Part shown: positions 8,405 through 18,415 of the stretch, one piece after another
Layout of the letters: every line of letters begins with the position of its first letter
Numbering within the stretch: the stretch's first letter is position 1
Assembly (NCBI GenBank): GCA_003116975.1
Contig: BGKB01000069.1
Location: 124,001 to 188,000 of the forward strand
From: Aurantiochytrium sp. KH105
Taxonomy: Eukaryota; Sar; Bigyra; Thraustochytrida; Thraustochytriidae
Length of the DNA stretch: 64,000 nt
Direction: 5' to 3'
Notes under the pieces: generated by a model
Told to the model about the DNA's origin: nothing
Databases searched by the model: none
Seen by the model: the letters and a program-made list of their open reading frames with translations, nothing else
Translations under genes and position numbers: made by a program

Positions 8405-10912
8405 TCAAAAGCTTGACGCGTCCGTAGTGAGCTCGTGAATGAGAGGATCCACGGAAGTCTCACGGCCCAAAAGATCCTTGAGCATGACATGCGGGTCACG
8501 CGCGCCACCATGAGACAACATGAGATTCCGCAAATCGTCGCCCACCTCACGGTTGAGCGGGTCTGCAGCGAAACGAGTGTGCCACAAATCAGCCGCAAAC
8601 GCACGCGAATAGGTGTAAGAATAGTACGCTGCACCATAATTGACAAAGTGTGAGAAACGCGACAACCAAAAGGTTCCCTCCGTGTAGGGAATGTGCGAAT
8701 ACCTATGATTGAGCTCGCGCAAAACGTCCGAAGCAGCGCCTGGGTCGCGAACCATATTCTGAACGCTTCGTGCCTCGGGACCATCGCCAAAGAGAAGCTG
8801 GTCGCAAGCAGCGTACATGATTTGTTGCTGAAACTCCATTCCCTGAAACTTGCGCCGAGACATGTTCAGAGCATCGACAACATTCTGCGGAATCGGTTCA
8901 CCCGTGCGATGGTGAAAGGCAAACGTGCGAACGACCCGACTATCGAAACAAAAGTACTCCATGAGCTGACTTGGCGTCTCTACAAAGTCGAGCTCGCCGC
9001 GTGTACCGGACAAATGCTGCAGCTTGGTGCGAGACATGAGGCTGTGCAAAGCATGTCCAAACTCATGGAAAAGAGTCTGTACCTGCGTATGGTGCAAAAG
9101 CGCGCCAGGACGGTCGAAATTGCACACCAAGACAGACGAAGGTAAGTGATAGGCTGTGTGCGACTCTTCTCGCGCGGCAGCGGCCGCAGCCGCCTTGGAG
9201 GCTGGAGTCGAGGCCTTGCTGACCCCAAAGTACGAAAGAGGCCTGTGCAAATGACTACAGCGGACCTGAAAGTGAGCAGGGTTTGCAAATTTGCCGGGTC
9301 GTTGGTACAGGTCCAAGTACAAAGTGCCCGCCGGCGTGCCGTCCTCCTCGCGGACCTCAAGTTTCTGGACGCCCTCGGCCCAGGACTCGCCAGGGTCAAG
9401 AGGAACATTCTCAAAGTGAAGTCCAAAAAGGCTGTTGCAGATACCACGCAGGCCTTGTAAGCAACCATCGAGAGTAAAATACTCGTGCGAACGTTCAATG
9501 AGCGACCCAAACTCTGTCTTGACTGCCAAGTTCGAGTAGTAAGGCACGTCCCAGGCCTGCAAGGGCCCTGCGTTGGGCTCGTGTTCCTCCTTGAGGGCTT
9601 CGAGGGCGCGTGTTTCTGCTTTGGCCCGCGGCGCGATACGCTCGTTGAGTTTGTCTAGGAAATTGAGCACCTCGGACGGGTCGCCCGCCATGCGGTAGCT
9701 CGTAGAAAGGTGTGCAAAGGACTTGAAGCCAAGCGCATTGGCAAGATTGCGACGCACGCGCATGAGATCTTCAAGAGCAGCAAGGTTGCGCTCGACGCCC
9801 TCGGCGTGGGCCTTGATATAGAAGCGTTTACGGAGGTTGCTGTCCGACACGCGCCGCATCGCAATGTTAAGCGTTGTACTGTTCACAATGACGCGGTACG
9901 AGGGAGGTATCGACTTGGGATCGACACTTCCAAAGCGTCCGAGCGAGCTGGCATCCAAAAAGATTTTGCCGCTTTCCTTGAGGCTGAGACGAAGCTCGCT
10001 TGACGCGTAACGTTCAAGCTGCGTAAATTGCGTCTCCGACTCGCGCGTCTTGGCTTGAAGCTCCTCGACGCGTTCTTTTTCCTCGGGTGATAAATGTATG
10101 CCATCCCGCTCAAACTCGAGCTTGAGCGAAATAGAAACGAGTTGCTCCTCTGGCGAGAGAGTGGCCAATACCTCGGGGTCATTGACCATGGACGCAAGCG
10201 GGTGGTATAGGGCAGGGTCCATGTTGAGTTTGGTCACGTAGGCCGAGAGCCGCGCATAGGCACCTGCGGCGGCTTTGCGAATGTCGGCATCGGCGTGACT
10301 GCTGGCACAAATCTCTGCTGTATCGAGCAAGAGACATAGCCGCGCCGAGACGGAGTCGAGGAGCTGGAGGAACATGCGACCATTCGTGACAGCAGTCTCT
10401 TTGTCGCTTGTCTCGACGTTAAACTGGTCGGCAACCTCGCGAAGGGCCTTGCAGTCAGCCTCGACTTCGCGTCTCCATTCTTCGAACGAAGTCTCGCTCA
10501 CGAGACGTGGTTCGCCGTATAGCCCCAGAGGGTGCACGGGGGTTTCTGCGCTGTATGTTTTACCAGGTTCGTTGCTGTTGCCTGCTCCGAATATGGACTG
10601 CACACGACTCCAACTGCGGACCATGAGCGTCTCTGGTTTGCTCGCAGCTCCGCGCTGCTCCCTGACGGCGTTCACGTCGGATAAGCTCGAATTGTTGCAT
10701 GCTGAGGATGGAGATGAAGTAGGTGAGCTCGAAACATATTGGTTCGCGGAAGACGATACAACGTTGGGCGTGTTGCCAGCATCGGAGGCGCTGCTCAGCG
10801 CCGCACAAGATCGCTTCCAGGGACCTTTTGAAGAGAACACATTCGACCGTCGCAGCGCAGAGTTGCTGCGTATGCTCGAGAATGATTCCACGAGTCGTCT
10901 TCGCGCGAGCAT
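8405..10912 (-). CDS. MIPEP: Mitochondrial intermediate peptidase (M3 family zinc oligopeptidase)
   Basis: An 835-residue protein from ATG 10912. The N-terminus (MLARRRLVESFSS...) is rich in Arg and Ser and free of acidic residues, typical of a mitochondrial presequence. The M3 thermolysin-like zinc site HEFGH lies near residue 614 in LFHEFGHALHSLM, and the third ligand Glu lies downstream in FVETPSQLMEYF. The family signatures for the helical N-domain (RRNLANALGF) and the C-terminal Tyr-rich loop (NYGAAYYSYTYSRAFAADLW) are present. MIP removes an octapeptide from proteins already cut by the matrix processing peptidase. Length fits the family; the ~110-residue Ser/Asn-rich segment before the conserved region is long. 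The gene is divergent from the SDR gene and convergent with ASCC2. Confidence 0.9.
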   Translation of the reverse strand: MLARRRLVESFSSIRSNSALRRSNVFSSKGPWKRSCAALSSASDAGNTPNVVSSSANQYVSSSPTSSPSSACNNSSLSDVNAVREQRGAASKPETLMVRSWSRVQSIFGAGNSNEPGKTYSAETPVHPLGLYGEPRLVSETSFEEWRREVEADCKALREVADQFNVETSDKETAVTNGRMFLQLLDSVSARLCLLLDTAEICASSHADADIRKAAAGAYARLSAYVTKLNMDPALYHPLASMVNDPEVLATLSPEEQLVSISLKLEFERDGIHLSPEEKERVEELQAKTRESETQFTQLERYASSELRLSLKESGKIFLDASSLGRFGSVDPKSIPPSYRVIVNSTTLNIAMRRVSDSNLRKRFYIKAHAEGVERNLAALEDLMRVRRNLANALGFKSFAHLSTSYRMAGDPSEVLNFLDKLNERIAPRAKAETRALEALKEEHEPNAGPLQAWDVPYYSNLAVKTEFGSLIERSHEYFTLDGCLQGLRGICNSLFGLHFENVPLDPGESWAEGVQKLEVREEDGTPAGTLYLDLYQRPGKFANPAHFQVRCSHLHRPLSYFGVSKASTPASKAAAAAAAREESHTAYHLPSSVLVCNFDRPGALLHHTQVQTLFHEFGHALHSLMSRTKLQHLSGTRGELDFVETPSQLMEYFCFDSRVVRTFAFHHRTGEPIPQNVVDALNMSRRKFQGMEFQQQIMYAACDQLLFGDGPEARSVQNMVRDPGAASDVLRELNHRYSHIPYTEGTFWLSRFSHFVNYGAAYYSYTYSRAFAADLWHTRFAADPLNREVGDDLRNLMLSHGGARDPHVMLKDLLGRETSVDPLIHELTTDASSF

Positions 10913-11524
10913 TGTCTCAGCGACTCGCTATTTTTGGAAAGAGCAGTTCTTTTTTTTCTTCTTTGGTATTTTCGTCTGCGCGAGGTTGGCAGTGTCCGTA
11001 GCAGGACCGGACGTGGGCTCGTCCTGACAAAACAGCTCGGCGTCCACACGTGCAAAGCTACAGCCGCAGAGACCCCCGCCTCCGCTGCCGCTGCTGTCGC
11101 CTTTGCAGCCGCCGCCAACGCACGTCCGCCGTCTTTTCCTGCACTTCGTTCCTCCCAGCGAATGATCGATCCCCAGCCGCGCGTCGGTGCCGCCGAGCTT
11201 CGACGACGACGCAAAGCCACGCCGAGACGGCGACGCCGACGCGAGCCGCTCGCTGCCTGCCGCCGCAGCCGGGGCCGCCGCCGCACGCAGTCTGGGTACC
11301 TCAAGTTGTCGTTGTTGTCGATGATGAAGGTTTGGTCACGACTTCGTCTTCTTCGTAGATCGTAGCGCGAAGACGGAGCAGGGTTTCGGGCCAACTCCGG
11401 CGGCGCGGGTTTCCCCGATTCGCCGAGGGTCGCCGTCAGCCTGTCAGCGCGTAGAACCCGTTCAAGATCTTGGCGCTTGGGAACTTTGAGCGAGCGGGCG
11501 GGCGGGCGAGTCGCGGACGAGAGG
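10913..11524. promoter_or_regulatory. Divergent intergenic region, MIP (-) and SDR (+)
   Basis: About 610 bp lie between two oppositely directed start codons, so both promoters and 5' leaders must be here. It is GC-rich with clustered GCCGCCGC and CGACGACG triplets. No clear TATA box was seen, and no supported gene. Confidence 0.5.
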
Positions 11525-12394
11525 ATGGCCACGGCGGCGATGGAGGGCGCGGGCGCGGGAGGGACGAGCGCTGCGGAGACCGCGGAGGTCGACTTTCTGT
11601 TTGACGGCAAGGTGGTCATGGTGACGGGCGCCGGCGGCAACTTTGGACGCGCCGGAGGCGTCTACTTTGCCAAGAGTGGCGCCGACGTTGTCCTCTGCGA
11701 CGTGGCGGAAGGGCCGCTCAAGGAGGCGGAAGAAGAGGTCAAGACTTATGTCAAGGAAGGCCGCCGCGTGATGGCCATCACGTGCGACATTACAGATGCG
11801 GAAAAGGTAAAGGAGGTGGTCGACAATGTCGTGGGGACGCTTGGGCGCATCGATCATTTGTGGAACAATGCCGGGTACCAGGGTCTCATGAAGCCCACGC
11901 ACGAGTATCCCGTCGAAGACTTTGCGCGTGTAATGAACATCAATGTGGTTGGGTCCTTTTGCGTCCTCCAGGCGGTCGCTAAAAGCATGATTGACAAGGG
12001 CATTCATGGTACCATTGTCAACACTGCCTCGGTGGCGGCGCTACGTGGCACACCGACCATGTCAGCGTACGCGTCTTCAAAAGCAGCCATTATAACACTT
12101 ACGATTAGCACTGCCAAGGATCTTGCGCCTTATAACATTCGCGTCAATGCCGTCAGTCCTGCGCTCATCGGGCCCGGGCACATGTGGACGCGGCAAAACA
12201 CCTTGCATGCGGAATCTGGATCGCCGTACTTTAGTCGCGATGCGGACGAAGTCGCAGCGGCCAAAGTCAATAGCGTCCCGATGAAGAGACTGGGCACCAT
12301 TGATGAGGTTGTCCAATCTGTGGCATTTTTGCTCTCACGCGCATCATCGTACACGACAGGGACCAATTTGGTGATTGCGGGCGGGCTTGCTTGA
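11525..12394 (+). CDS. Short-chain dehydrogenase/reductase
   Basis: A 289-residue classical SDR from ATG 11525. The frame is open to a TTG at 11477, but the ATG gives the usual SDR length. The Rossmann glycine motif is TGAGGNFG (34-41), where the last glycine of the usual TGxxxGxG sits one place differently. The acidic residue after the second strand (CD in VVLCDVA) favours NAD over NADP. NNAG lies near residue 112. The catalytic Ser is in NTASVAA and the Tyr/Lys pair in YASSK near 181-185. The C-terminal TTGTNLVIAGG matches the cofactor-covering end of the family. The substrate cannot be told from sequence. No signal peptide is evident. Confidence 0.85.
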   Translation: MATAAMEGAGAGGTSAAETAEVDFLFDGKVVMVTGAGGNFGRAGGVYFAKSGADVVLCDVAEGPLKEAEEEVKTYVKEGRRVMAITCDITDAEKVKEVVDNVVGTLGRIDHLWNNAGYQGLMKPTHEYPVEDFARVMNINVVGSFCVLQAVAKSMIDKGIHGTIVNTASVAALRGTPTMSAYASSKAAIITLTISTAKDLAPYNIRVNAVSPALIGPGHMWTRQNTLHAESGSPYFSRDADEVAAAKVNSVPMKRLGTIDEVVQSVAFLLSRASSYTTGTNLVIAGGLA

Positions 12395-12828
12395 TTTCGC
12401 TGATCGTGTCTAGGTCCTACGTCATCTCCTTTCGATCCAATAAGTCGAGCTGTACAAGCCTACGGCGGATCGCCGCTCGTCAAGAACCCTATCTTCACAT
12501 GTGATAAGAAATTTGAATCCCTTTTTCCTTCTGCTATCTCCATTCGTTCCTTCGTTCCTTCATTCGTTTATACATGGGGTACAGCTTCTTACTTATAAAT
12601 GTTGGTCTACTTAGCGGGCGGGCACAGCGCAAATGTATTTTCGCCGCGCCAGGACATTGTTTTTCTTTTTCCTCATGGACCGGCCATCGTCGCTCGCTCG
12701 CGACCAGACCTTGCCTTGGAAGAAATTACGATTCGAATAGATGTTGTCGAATGCGCGTCGCATTTCCCTTGTGCGCGCGCGCACGTCGCGTCAGGATACA
12801 CATGACCGTCGGTCAGCATGAGCATCGG
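12395..12828. other. Convergent 3' intergenic stretch
   Basis: Between the SDR stop and the stop of the putative small minus-strand gene. It is A/T-richer, contains a (CGTTCCTT)-like run near 12543-12566, and holds no supported gene. It probably carries both 3' UTRs. Confidence 0.4.
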
Positions 12829-13047
12829 CTATCCGGCCGAGCAGCACGCAAAAGCCAGAACGACGACGCCCAGCATGCTCATGGTGAGAATCATGAGCAC
12901 GTTCATCGCATTGCCCTGACCATTATCATCCAGCTCCACGGTGTCCGCCAGCACGCGCGTGAACCGCTGCTCGGCCTCCACCGCGGCGCGCAGCAGCCTC
13001 GCCGGCAGCTCGCGCGCCGCGACCTCGGCGGCCCGGTCCATGGCCAT
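12829..13047 (-). CDS. Putative small tail-anchored membrane protein
   Basis: A 72-residue frame from ATG 13047; a second in-frame Met is two codons downstream. Residues ~5-40 look like an amphipathic helix (AEVAARELPARLLRAAVEAEQRF). After a short polar break (DDNGQGN), residues ~48-70 are strongly hydrophobic, giving one C-terminal membrane helix ending in CCSAG. This layout suggests a tail-anchored or single-pass protein. I recognise no family. In favour: it sits in its own slot between neighbouring genes, and its composition differs from the Arg/Pro-rich noise frames around it. Against: it is short and no homologue is known to me. Confidence 0.35.
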   Translation of the reverse strand: MAMDRAAEVAARELPARLLRAAVEAEQRFTRVLADTVELDDNGQGNAMNVLMILTMSMLGVVVLAFACCSAG

Positions 13048-13626
13048 GTATGTCCACGTCAATCTCTCCGCTCCTCCTCGCTCCCCGCGCCCGTCCGCCA
13101 GCGCGCGCGGGCGGGCCCGGGGCAGTCCTGGCGCGCCGCTCTCGCGCTCGGGCCGGGTCCGGGTCCGGGTCCGGGTCCGAGTCCGAGTTCGGGTCTGCTG
13201 CCCGCCTCGGAGCGCGTCTCGCCCTGCTTGTTCTCCTCGCCCGATTTCTTCTCCTTGGCCCTCATTATGCGCTCTGCCTGGCCCTTATTTTACTTGCTGT
13301 CTGCCTCTCCTTGGCCCTACTATTTTCTGCTTCTTGGCTTCGCTTCTCGGCCCTTACAGTTAGCAGAGAGCCTCGGCTTCGGCACTGCATCAATCCTTCA
13401 ACCAGGCCGGGCGGGGCTGCGAGCGCGGCGCGGAGGGCGCGCGGCAGAGCGGCTTCGCGCGCGCGGGGCCCGGGCTGCGGCCGATCGGCGCGGCGCGAAC
13501 GCGGTCTGCGTCGGGCCGGCCCCTCTTCGCGCGCCGGGGCGAGAAACGAGGCCGCGGCGCCGCGATCCATCGGATCCCGGCGACGGACGCGCGCTGTGCG
13601 CGCGCGCGAGCTAGCTCGCGAGCAAG
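13048..13626. promoter_or_regulatory. Divergent intergenic region with (CCGGGT)n
   Basis: It lies between the small minus-strand frame and the ABC1 kinase start, very GC-rich and without a supported gene. A hexanucleotide array, CCGGGT grading into CCGAGT, runs from about 13152 to 13195. The 3' 200 bp should hold the kinase promoter. Confidence 0.4.
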
Positions 13627-15345
13627 ATGCTGCGGCGCGGCGTGGCGGCGGCGGCGGTGGCCGCCGGCGGACTCGGCGTCGCTGGGGTGTACAAGCACGA
13701 GAACGACGAGGGGTTCCGCAGGGCCGTGGCGCTGTACTCGCGCGCGCTGCCCGCCGTGGCCCACTACAGGTTCGTCCAGGCGCGACACCGCCTGCAGGGA
13801 GACGGGCTCTCGGAGGAAGAAAAGCAGCAGGAGTGGCTCGCGCTCGATGAAAAGTACAGCGATGGCATCGTCGACATGGTCAAGGAGCTCAAGGGCATGT
13901 ACACCAAGTATGGCCAGATTGGCGCAGGGCTTCGCAACACCTTGAGCGACGTGTGGCTCGAAAAGTTGCGCGAACTCGAGGACTCTGTCCCGCCGCAGCC
14001 CCTCTCCGTGGTGCGCGCAACCATCGAGGAGGATCTGGGCAAGCCGCTGGAGGAGGTCTTTTCTGTCTTTGAGGAGCAGCCTCTGGGGTCCGCAAGTATT
14101 GGCCAGGTCCATCGCGCCAAACTGCGCGGTCGCGAGCGCGAGGGGTGGGTCGCTGTCAAGGTCCAGTACCCAGACAGCCAAAAGCTCTTTCGACAAGACA
14201 TGCTGACCATTCGAGGCTTCATGGAGCTGGCCGCTCCGGAGCAGGTCATTATTCTCGACGAGCTTGAACGATCCTTTGAGCGCGAATTTGACTACAACTG
14301 CGAAGCATCAAATCTGGAAATGGTCAGTCACAATTTGCGCGGGCCCGAGTTCGAACGCGACATTCGTGTACCCCGGCCGCACTTTTCGACGCCCCGTGTG
14401 CTCGTCATGAACTATCTCAAGGGCGAAAAGCTGATTGACGGGATTCGAGCGTATGGCAAGGTCGTGGCAGAGCAGGAAGGCAAGAGCTTTGAAGCATTTG
14501 AGACCGAAATGAAGGAACGCATTCTGCAAGAGGGTCTCCCCAGTCGCTATGATGGACCGAGTGGCGCGCAGATTGCGCTCTACGCCGGCGCCTTGCGGCT
14601 GCGTGACGAGGCTGCCAATGTCTTTATCTCTGCTTGGAACACCCTCACGGGCAGCCACGTGCAGGCATGGCATACGCCGCGCCCTCCAAACGCGCCTCGA
14701 ATGATGGATGTCCTCATGCGCGTGCACGGCAAGCAACTCTTGGTGGACGGGTGCTTTAATGCTGATCCTCACTCGGGCAACTTTCTTTGGCTCGAAGATG
14801 ACCGGATCGGCCTCATCGATTTTGGTGCAACGAAGATACTTGCGCGAGAGGAGCGTCTGGCGGCATGCATGCTCTACGCCACCCTGTACAAGCAGGACAA
14901 GGAGCGCCTGATTGACATGGTGCGCGTAAGTGGGTACCGCTCCAAGTATTTTGATCAAGATGTAATATACCAGCTGGTTCGCTTTGGCTTTGACGACTTT
15001 TCTCAAGATGTGCTCAAGGGCAAGAACATTCAGACCTTTATGGACGATTTGTATGCACGGGATCCCTGGCACGAGTCGCCGGACAATCTTACCATGGCGC
15101 AGTTTCTTTCGATTCGTCTTCGAGGCGTAGGCATGTCGATGCTCTTTCCCGTTCGCTGCTCCGAGTACTGGGGACCTCTTGCGCTCCAGGTTCTGGAGGA
15201 TGAGGGTCTTCCCTATGAGACCTGGGACGCAGCCCAGATGCAAGAAATTTTCGGCAAGAAACTCAACATGGCTAAAGGCTCAACGCTTGAGTCGTGGGGT
15301 GCCTCGTTCAAGAGATGGTTTACCGGCAGCAGCAGTAGTGACTGA
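13627..15345 (+). CDS. ABC1/ADCK/UbiB-type atypical kinase
   Basis: A 572-residue protein from ATG 13627. The N-terminus has Arg residues and an Ala/Gly/Val-rich hydrophobic stretch (residues 5-21), suggesting an organellar target or membrane anchor. The family-specific KxGQ motif is KYGQ near residue 94. The nucleotide loop is GSASIGQVH (about 155-163), where many members have AAASIGQVH. The invariant Lys is in VAVKVQYP. The catalytic loop is FNADPHSGN near 377-385 and the metal-binding motif LIDFGAT near 396-402. In mitochondria and plastids these proteins support ubiquinone or prenyl-lipid biosynthesis; COQ8 is an ATPase rather than a protein kinase. A ~100-residue segment between the two halves of the kinase core (about 270-370) is longer than in COQ8. 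Which ADCK subgroup it belongs to is not decided here. Confidence 0.85.
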   Translation: MLRRGVAAAAVAAGGLGVAGVYKHENDEGFRRAVALYSRALPAVAHYRFVQARHRLQGDGLSEEEKQQEWLALDEKYSDGIVDMVKELKGMYTKYGQIGAGLRNTLSDVWLEKLRELEDSVPPQPLSVVRATIEEDLGKPLEEVFSVFEEQPLGSASIGQVHRAKLRGREREGWVAVKVQYPDSQKLFRQDMLTIRGFMELAAPEQVIILDELERSFEREFDYNCEASNLEMVSHNLRGPEFERDIRVPRPHFSTPRVLVMNYLKGEKLIDGIRAYGKVVAEQEGKSFEAFETEMKERILQEGLPSRYDGPSGAQIALYAGALRLRDEAANVFISAWNTLTGSHVQAWHTPRPPNAPRMMDVLMRVHGKQLLVDGCFNADPHSGNFLWLEDDRIGLIDFGATKILAREERLAACMLYATLYKQDKERLIDMVRVSGYRSKYFDQDVIYQLVRFGFDDFSQDVLKGKNIQTFMDDLYARDPWHESPDNLTMAQFLSIRLRGVGMSMLFPVRCSEYWGPLALQVLEDEGLPYETWDAAQMQEIFGKKLNMAKGSTLESWGASFKRWFTGSSSSD

Positions 15346-15842
15346 AAGAGTGAGTGATGCTTGCGCAATGGAGGGAACTGGTACGCGCGAGCCTAGCGAG
15401 CGATCTCCTTAGGAGATGCGATCCTCCAAGAAATTGATTTTCTAGCTTGATGACGACAGCGAACGACAATCGCCTCTTTCTGTCCTTGTTCGCAAGCACC
15501 AGCAGTAGCAGCATGCAGCATGCAGCGGCACTGAGCGCCTGCGGTCCACCCTAGTTTATAGAACCAGTCTTTGATGAGGATGGAGTGAATCTGAGTGAAA
15601 CGAAAAATAAAATAAAATCGAACCCATCCTATCGGCCCCCTCGGACACGGTGAGCCTTGCTTCAGACTGCAAGAAAGATTCATCGTTGCCAATCCTTGGC
15701 AGCAACGAACGATCGATCGATCGATCGAACGAACAAACGAGCAAGCAGCAAGCAAGCAAGCAAGCGAGAAAGCAAGCAAGCAAGCGAGAAAGCAAGCAAG
15801 TTTGTTGAGGTTAGCACGCGCGCACGCACGCCCGCACGCACG
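15346..15842. other. Intergenic region with (GATC)n and (AAGC)n repeats
   Basis: No supported gene. The stretch holds a short (GATC)n run near 15712-15730, then (AAGC)n from about 15744 to 15802, ending just before the start of the 7-TM protein. It probably contains the 3' UTR of the kinase and the leader of the next gene. Confidence 0.5.
15744..15802. repeat. (AAGC)n microsatellite in a 5' leader
   Basis: Tandem CAAG units, interrupted twice by CGAGAAAG, end about 40 bp before ATG 15843. Confidence 0.85.
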
Positions 15843-16505
15843 ATGGTGATGATGGAGGCGCTCCGCTGGACGTTGGGCGCCGCTACGGACCTGGCCTTTG
15901 TCCCAGCGCTGCTAGAGGTGTACAAGCGACGGCGACACTTTGAGCTTTTCATTGGCTCGTTGCAACTTGTCTCATCCTTTCTCTTTAACTCGTCTCAGGC
16001 TCTTGGGGAAAAGCTCTTTATCGGCGAGCTCGATTGGCATTTTATCAGCGACGTGCTAAGTCTTACATACGTGTGTTGCTTGCTCATACACTGCATGGGT
16101 ATCGAGGACGAAGTGAAGAACATGATTTTGCGCTATGTTGCCTTTTCCTTGGCGTGGATCTTCAAGCTGCGCGACGCTTGGGACAGCGCGCTTTGGGAAG
16201 CTGCACTCGTCATCATCTATGTTTGTCTCGCCGTGTATAGTGTCGCGCAGCAGTCAAGCCGCATTAGTGCACAGTACGGCATGCAGTCGCTTCGGTATGG
16301 TGCCGGTTGTCTCGTGGGCGCGTGCCTGCTCCTCGGCGTTGAGCTTGCGGGTTTTGCAGATTCATATGGCTTTGTGCTTGCAGCTGTTCACCTGCTCGGC
16401 GCAGCGACTGCATTCTTTCTTTGGCGAGGAGTCCCTTCTTTTGACACGAAAAAGAACGACGACCTTTTGCCCCGGTCGGGTGCCTCGTCGCAGCAATTCG
16501 TGTAA
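15843..16505 (+). CDS. Seven-TM membrane protein, possibly TMEM8/myomaker-like
   Basis: A 220-residue protein from ATG 15843; later Mets at codons 3 and 4 are alternatives. Hydrophobic segments lie at about 6-24, 33-52, 66-86, 93-108, 114-134, 150-167 and 172-193, giving seven probable membrane helices and a short polar C-terminal tail. Size, helix count, a Ser-rich second helix (VSSFLFNSSQ), a LDWHFISD segment before helix 3 and a His in the last helix resemble the CREST hydrolase-like superfamily, especially TMEM8/DUF3522 proteins. The canonical SxxxH is not clean, so this assignment is tentative. The stop codon is 35 bp from the stop of the convergent minus-strand gene. Confidence 0.6.
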   Translation: MVMMEALRWTLGAATDLAFVPALLEVYKRRRHFELFIGSLQLVSSFLFNSSQALGEKLFIGELDWHFISDVLSLTYVCCLLIHCMGIEDEVKNMILRYVAFSLAWIFKLRDAWDSALWEAALVIIYVCLAVYSVAQQSSRISAQYGMQSLRYGAGCLVGACLLLGVELAGFADSYGFVLAAVHLLGAATAFFLWRGVPSFDTKKNDDLLPRSGASSQQFV

Positions 16506-16540
16506 ATTGAACGTATGTAATAATTGACATAGCTTCTTCA

Positions 16541-18415
16541 TCAATCTGCGAGAAGTACAGCGTCTATGCGAGCCTTGACGAGGCTTGGTGAGAGCGTGGC
16601 CTTGGCATCAGAAGTAGGCGTTGCCATTGGTGACCGTGCGGAAGTGGACACTGCATACATTGCTCGTTGAATGTTGTCTTTCTCCGTACGAACGGCCAGC
16701 GACGAGTTGCTCGAAAAGAGGTGCGCGAGCTGACGCTTTCCGATCGGCTCGGCCCCACCGCGCGTTCGAATTGGATCGTGTACAAGGACGCTTGGGTTCC
16801 AGGGAGGGCGTTGACCTGCATTTTGCCCCCAAGCAGCACCAGCAGCATGTTGTGAGGTCTTTGGACTCGAGGATGACTTGGGGCTCTGACTTGTTTCCAA
16901 GCTCAACGCGCAAAGGGCGGGAATCTGCACGCTATTGCACATGCCACTATCGTCTTCTTGTAGGAGTAGTTTGATAAAGTCAGCAATCGGCAACTCGTTG
17001 TGTGCGTCTTGGCCGAGAGGAATGGGAGCAACGATTTCAGAGGACGAGCTAAGTGGACGATCAATTTCGTGGTACAGCGGCTCATACACACTTTCAGAGA
17101 GCTCGGGCCAACGCGAGGCAAGGCTCTGGGACGCGCCACGCACAAAGTTGTGCTTTTGCTCGAGCGCGGAAATGTAAGCTTCGACATGATGCGTGAGACG
17201 ACTGGAGGCGATGAGCTCGCCACTAAGTGCTTCCGCTGCCATCCAGCGCGCCAAAAGATGGCGTCGTCGATGCTCGAGCTCGACTGTCCCAAATCGAGCG
17301 ACGAGTCGCGCTAGATCGGCAGAGGCGCATTCCGCAGCAGCATACTCGACCTGGGCTTGCGCAGATTCTGTGGCGCGCAAAAGATCTCGCGCAACACAGC
17401 CTCTGTCATGCAGGTAGAGCACCAGACGCAAAACTACGAGACCCTCTGGGGTAAGAGACCCCGCTGACGTCCGCGATGACAGCCCTGCTGCAGATTTCCT
17501 CCTTTTGACACCTATTTTAGCTTTCCAATCTTGCTCAATTTGCTTTTTCTGCTGCAGCTTTTTCGTGCGAAGATTTCGAGCCGCAACGGCAGATGTGGTG
17601 GAGATGACGCAAGCTTTGCGGGCAAGTCTCACGACTAACGAAGTTGCTTCCTGCAGAGCACGCCATGGCCCAATGTGGCGGCGGGGAACGACAGACTCGA
17701 GGTCGGCCAATCCTTGCCGCAAATTGCGCACGGCGCGAAGATTGGGGCTCGCAAGTAGCTCTTCGCAACGCTCAAGGACGTCTATGATTTGTAAGCGCAG
17801 CGTAGATGAGCGATGGCTGGGCTTTGTCGCGAAAAAGAAGCGCTGGAGGGCGCTTTCGAGACGCTCGCAATCACTTTTAATCTCGCCATTTTGGTCGTCT
17901 GAGGATAACTCAATTTGGGAAGACGAGGTACCAGCTAGGCTCGCATCCCGGGCAAGTAGTTGCACAAGCGGGTCTTTGTCGTCGGTGTCAATTTCGGCGA
18001 AGCGTGCGGCCAGAGCTGCGTCCCGCGCGGCGATCTTGTCATTGATTCCATGGGCTTCGAGGCAGTCTTTGGCCCAGGCGGTCCGCTCTCGCCAAAGCTG
18101 CGCAAAGACTGCGTCTGTGTTTTCCGCCCGGGCCTGCGCGGCCTTGACAGCGTCGAGTGTCGCCCCGATGTCCTGCATCCTGCAGTTCTGCTCGTCCTCA
18201 GATGGGCGCAGATCGTGGCTATCCGTTGTAAAAGGCCTGTCCCGGTTCCCCGTAATTCCGGGAAACATTTTCGAAAATTCGGGATTTATGTGCCGGGATT
18301 CATTACATGCAGAAAGATGGGCCATCTGGGAGAGGGAGGCACGCGATATACCGTCATGCATGCCATTTTCTTTATCTCTGAAGGATTGCAGACAAATTGA
18401 AGTGGATACTGTCAT
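16541..18415 (-). CDS. Unknown mainly helical protein
   Basis: A 624-residue frame from ATG 18415. I do not recognise it. The first ~75 residues are polar and look disordered. Residues ~80-430 are Ala, Leu, Arg and Glu-rich and predicted by eye to be long helices, possibly partly coiled coil (for example ARNLRTKKLQQKKQIEQDWKAK). The last ~150 residues are Ser/Pro/Gln-rich and probably disordered. No transmembrane segment or signal peptide is seen. It shares a 201-bp divergent promoter region with threonine aldolase. Length, even composition and a gene-sized slot support a real gene. Function is unknown. Confidence 0.7.
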   Translation of the reverse strand: MTVSTSICLQSFRDKENGMHDGISRASLSQMAHLSACNESRHINPEFSKMFPGITGNRDRPFTTDSHDLRPSEDEQNCRMQDIGATLDAVKAAQARAENTDAVFAQLWRERTAWAKDCLEAHGINDKIAARDAALAARFAEIDTDDKDPLVQLLARDASLAGTSSSQIELSSDDQNGEIKSDCERLESALQRFFFATKPSHRSSTLRLQIIDVLERCEELLASPNLRAVRNLRQGLADLESVVPRRHIGPWRALQEATSLVVRLARKACVISTTSAVAARNLRTKKLQQKKQIEQDWKAKIGVKRRKSAAGLSSRTSAGSLTPEGLVVLRLVLYLHDRGCVARDLLRATESAQAQVEYAAAECASADLARLVARFGTVELEHRRRHLLARWMAAEALSGELIASSRLTHHVEAYISALEQKHNFVRGASQSLASRWPELSESVYEPLYHEIDRPLSSSSEIVAPIPLGQDAHNELPIADFIKLLLQEDDSGMCNSVQIPALCALSLETSQSPKSSSSPKTSQHAAGAAWGQNAGQRPPWNPSVLVHDPIRTRGGAEPIGKRQLAHLFSSNSSLAVRTEKDNIQRAMYAVSTSARSPMATPTSDAKATLSPSLVKARIDAVLLAD

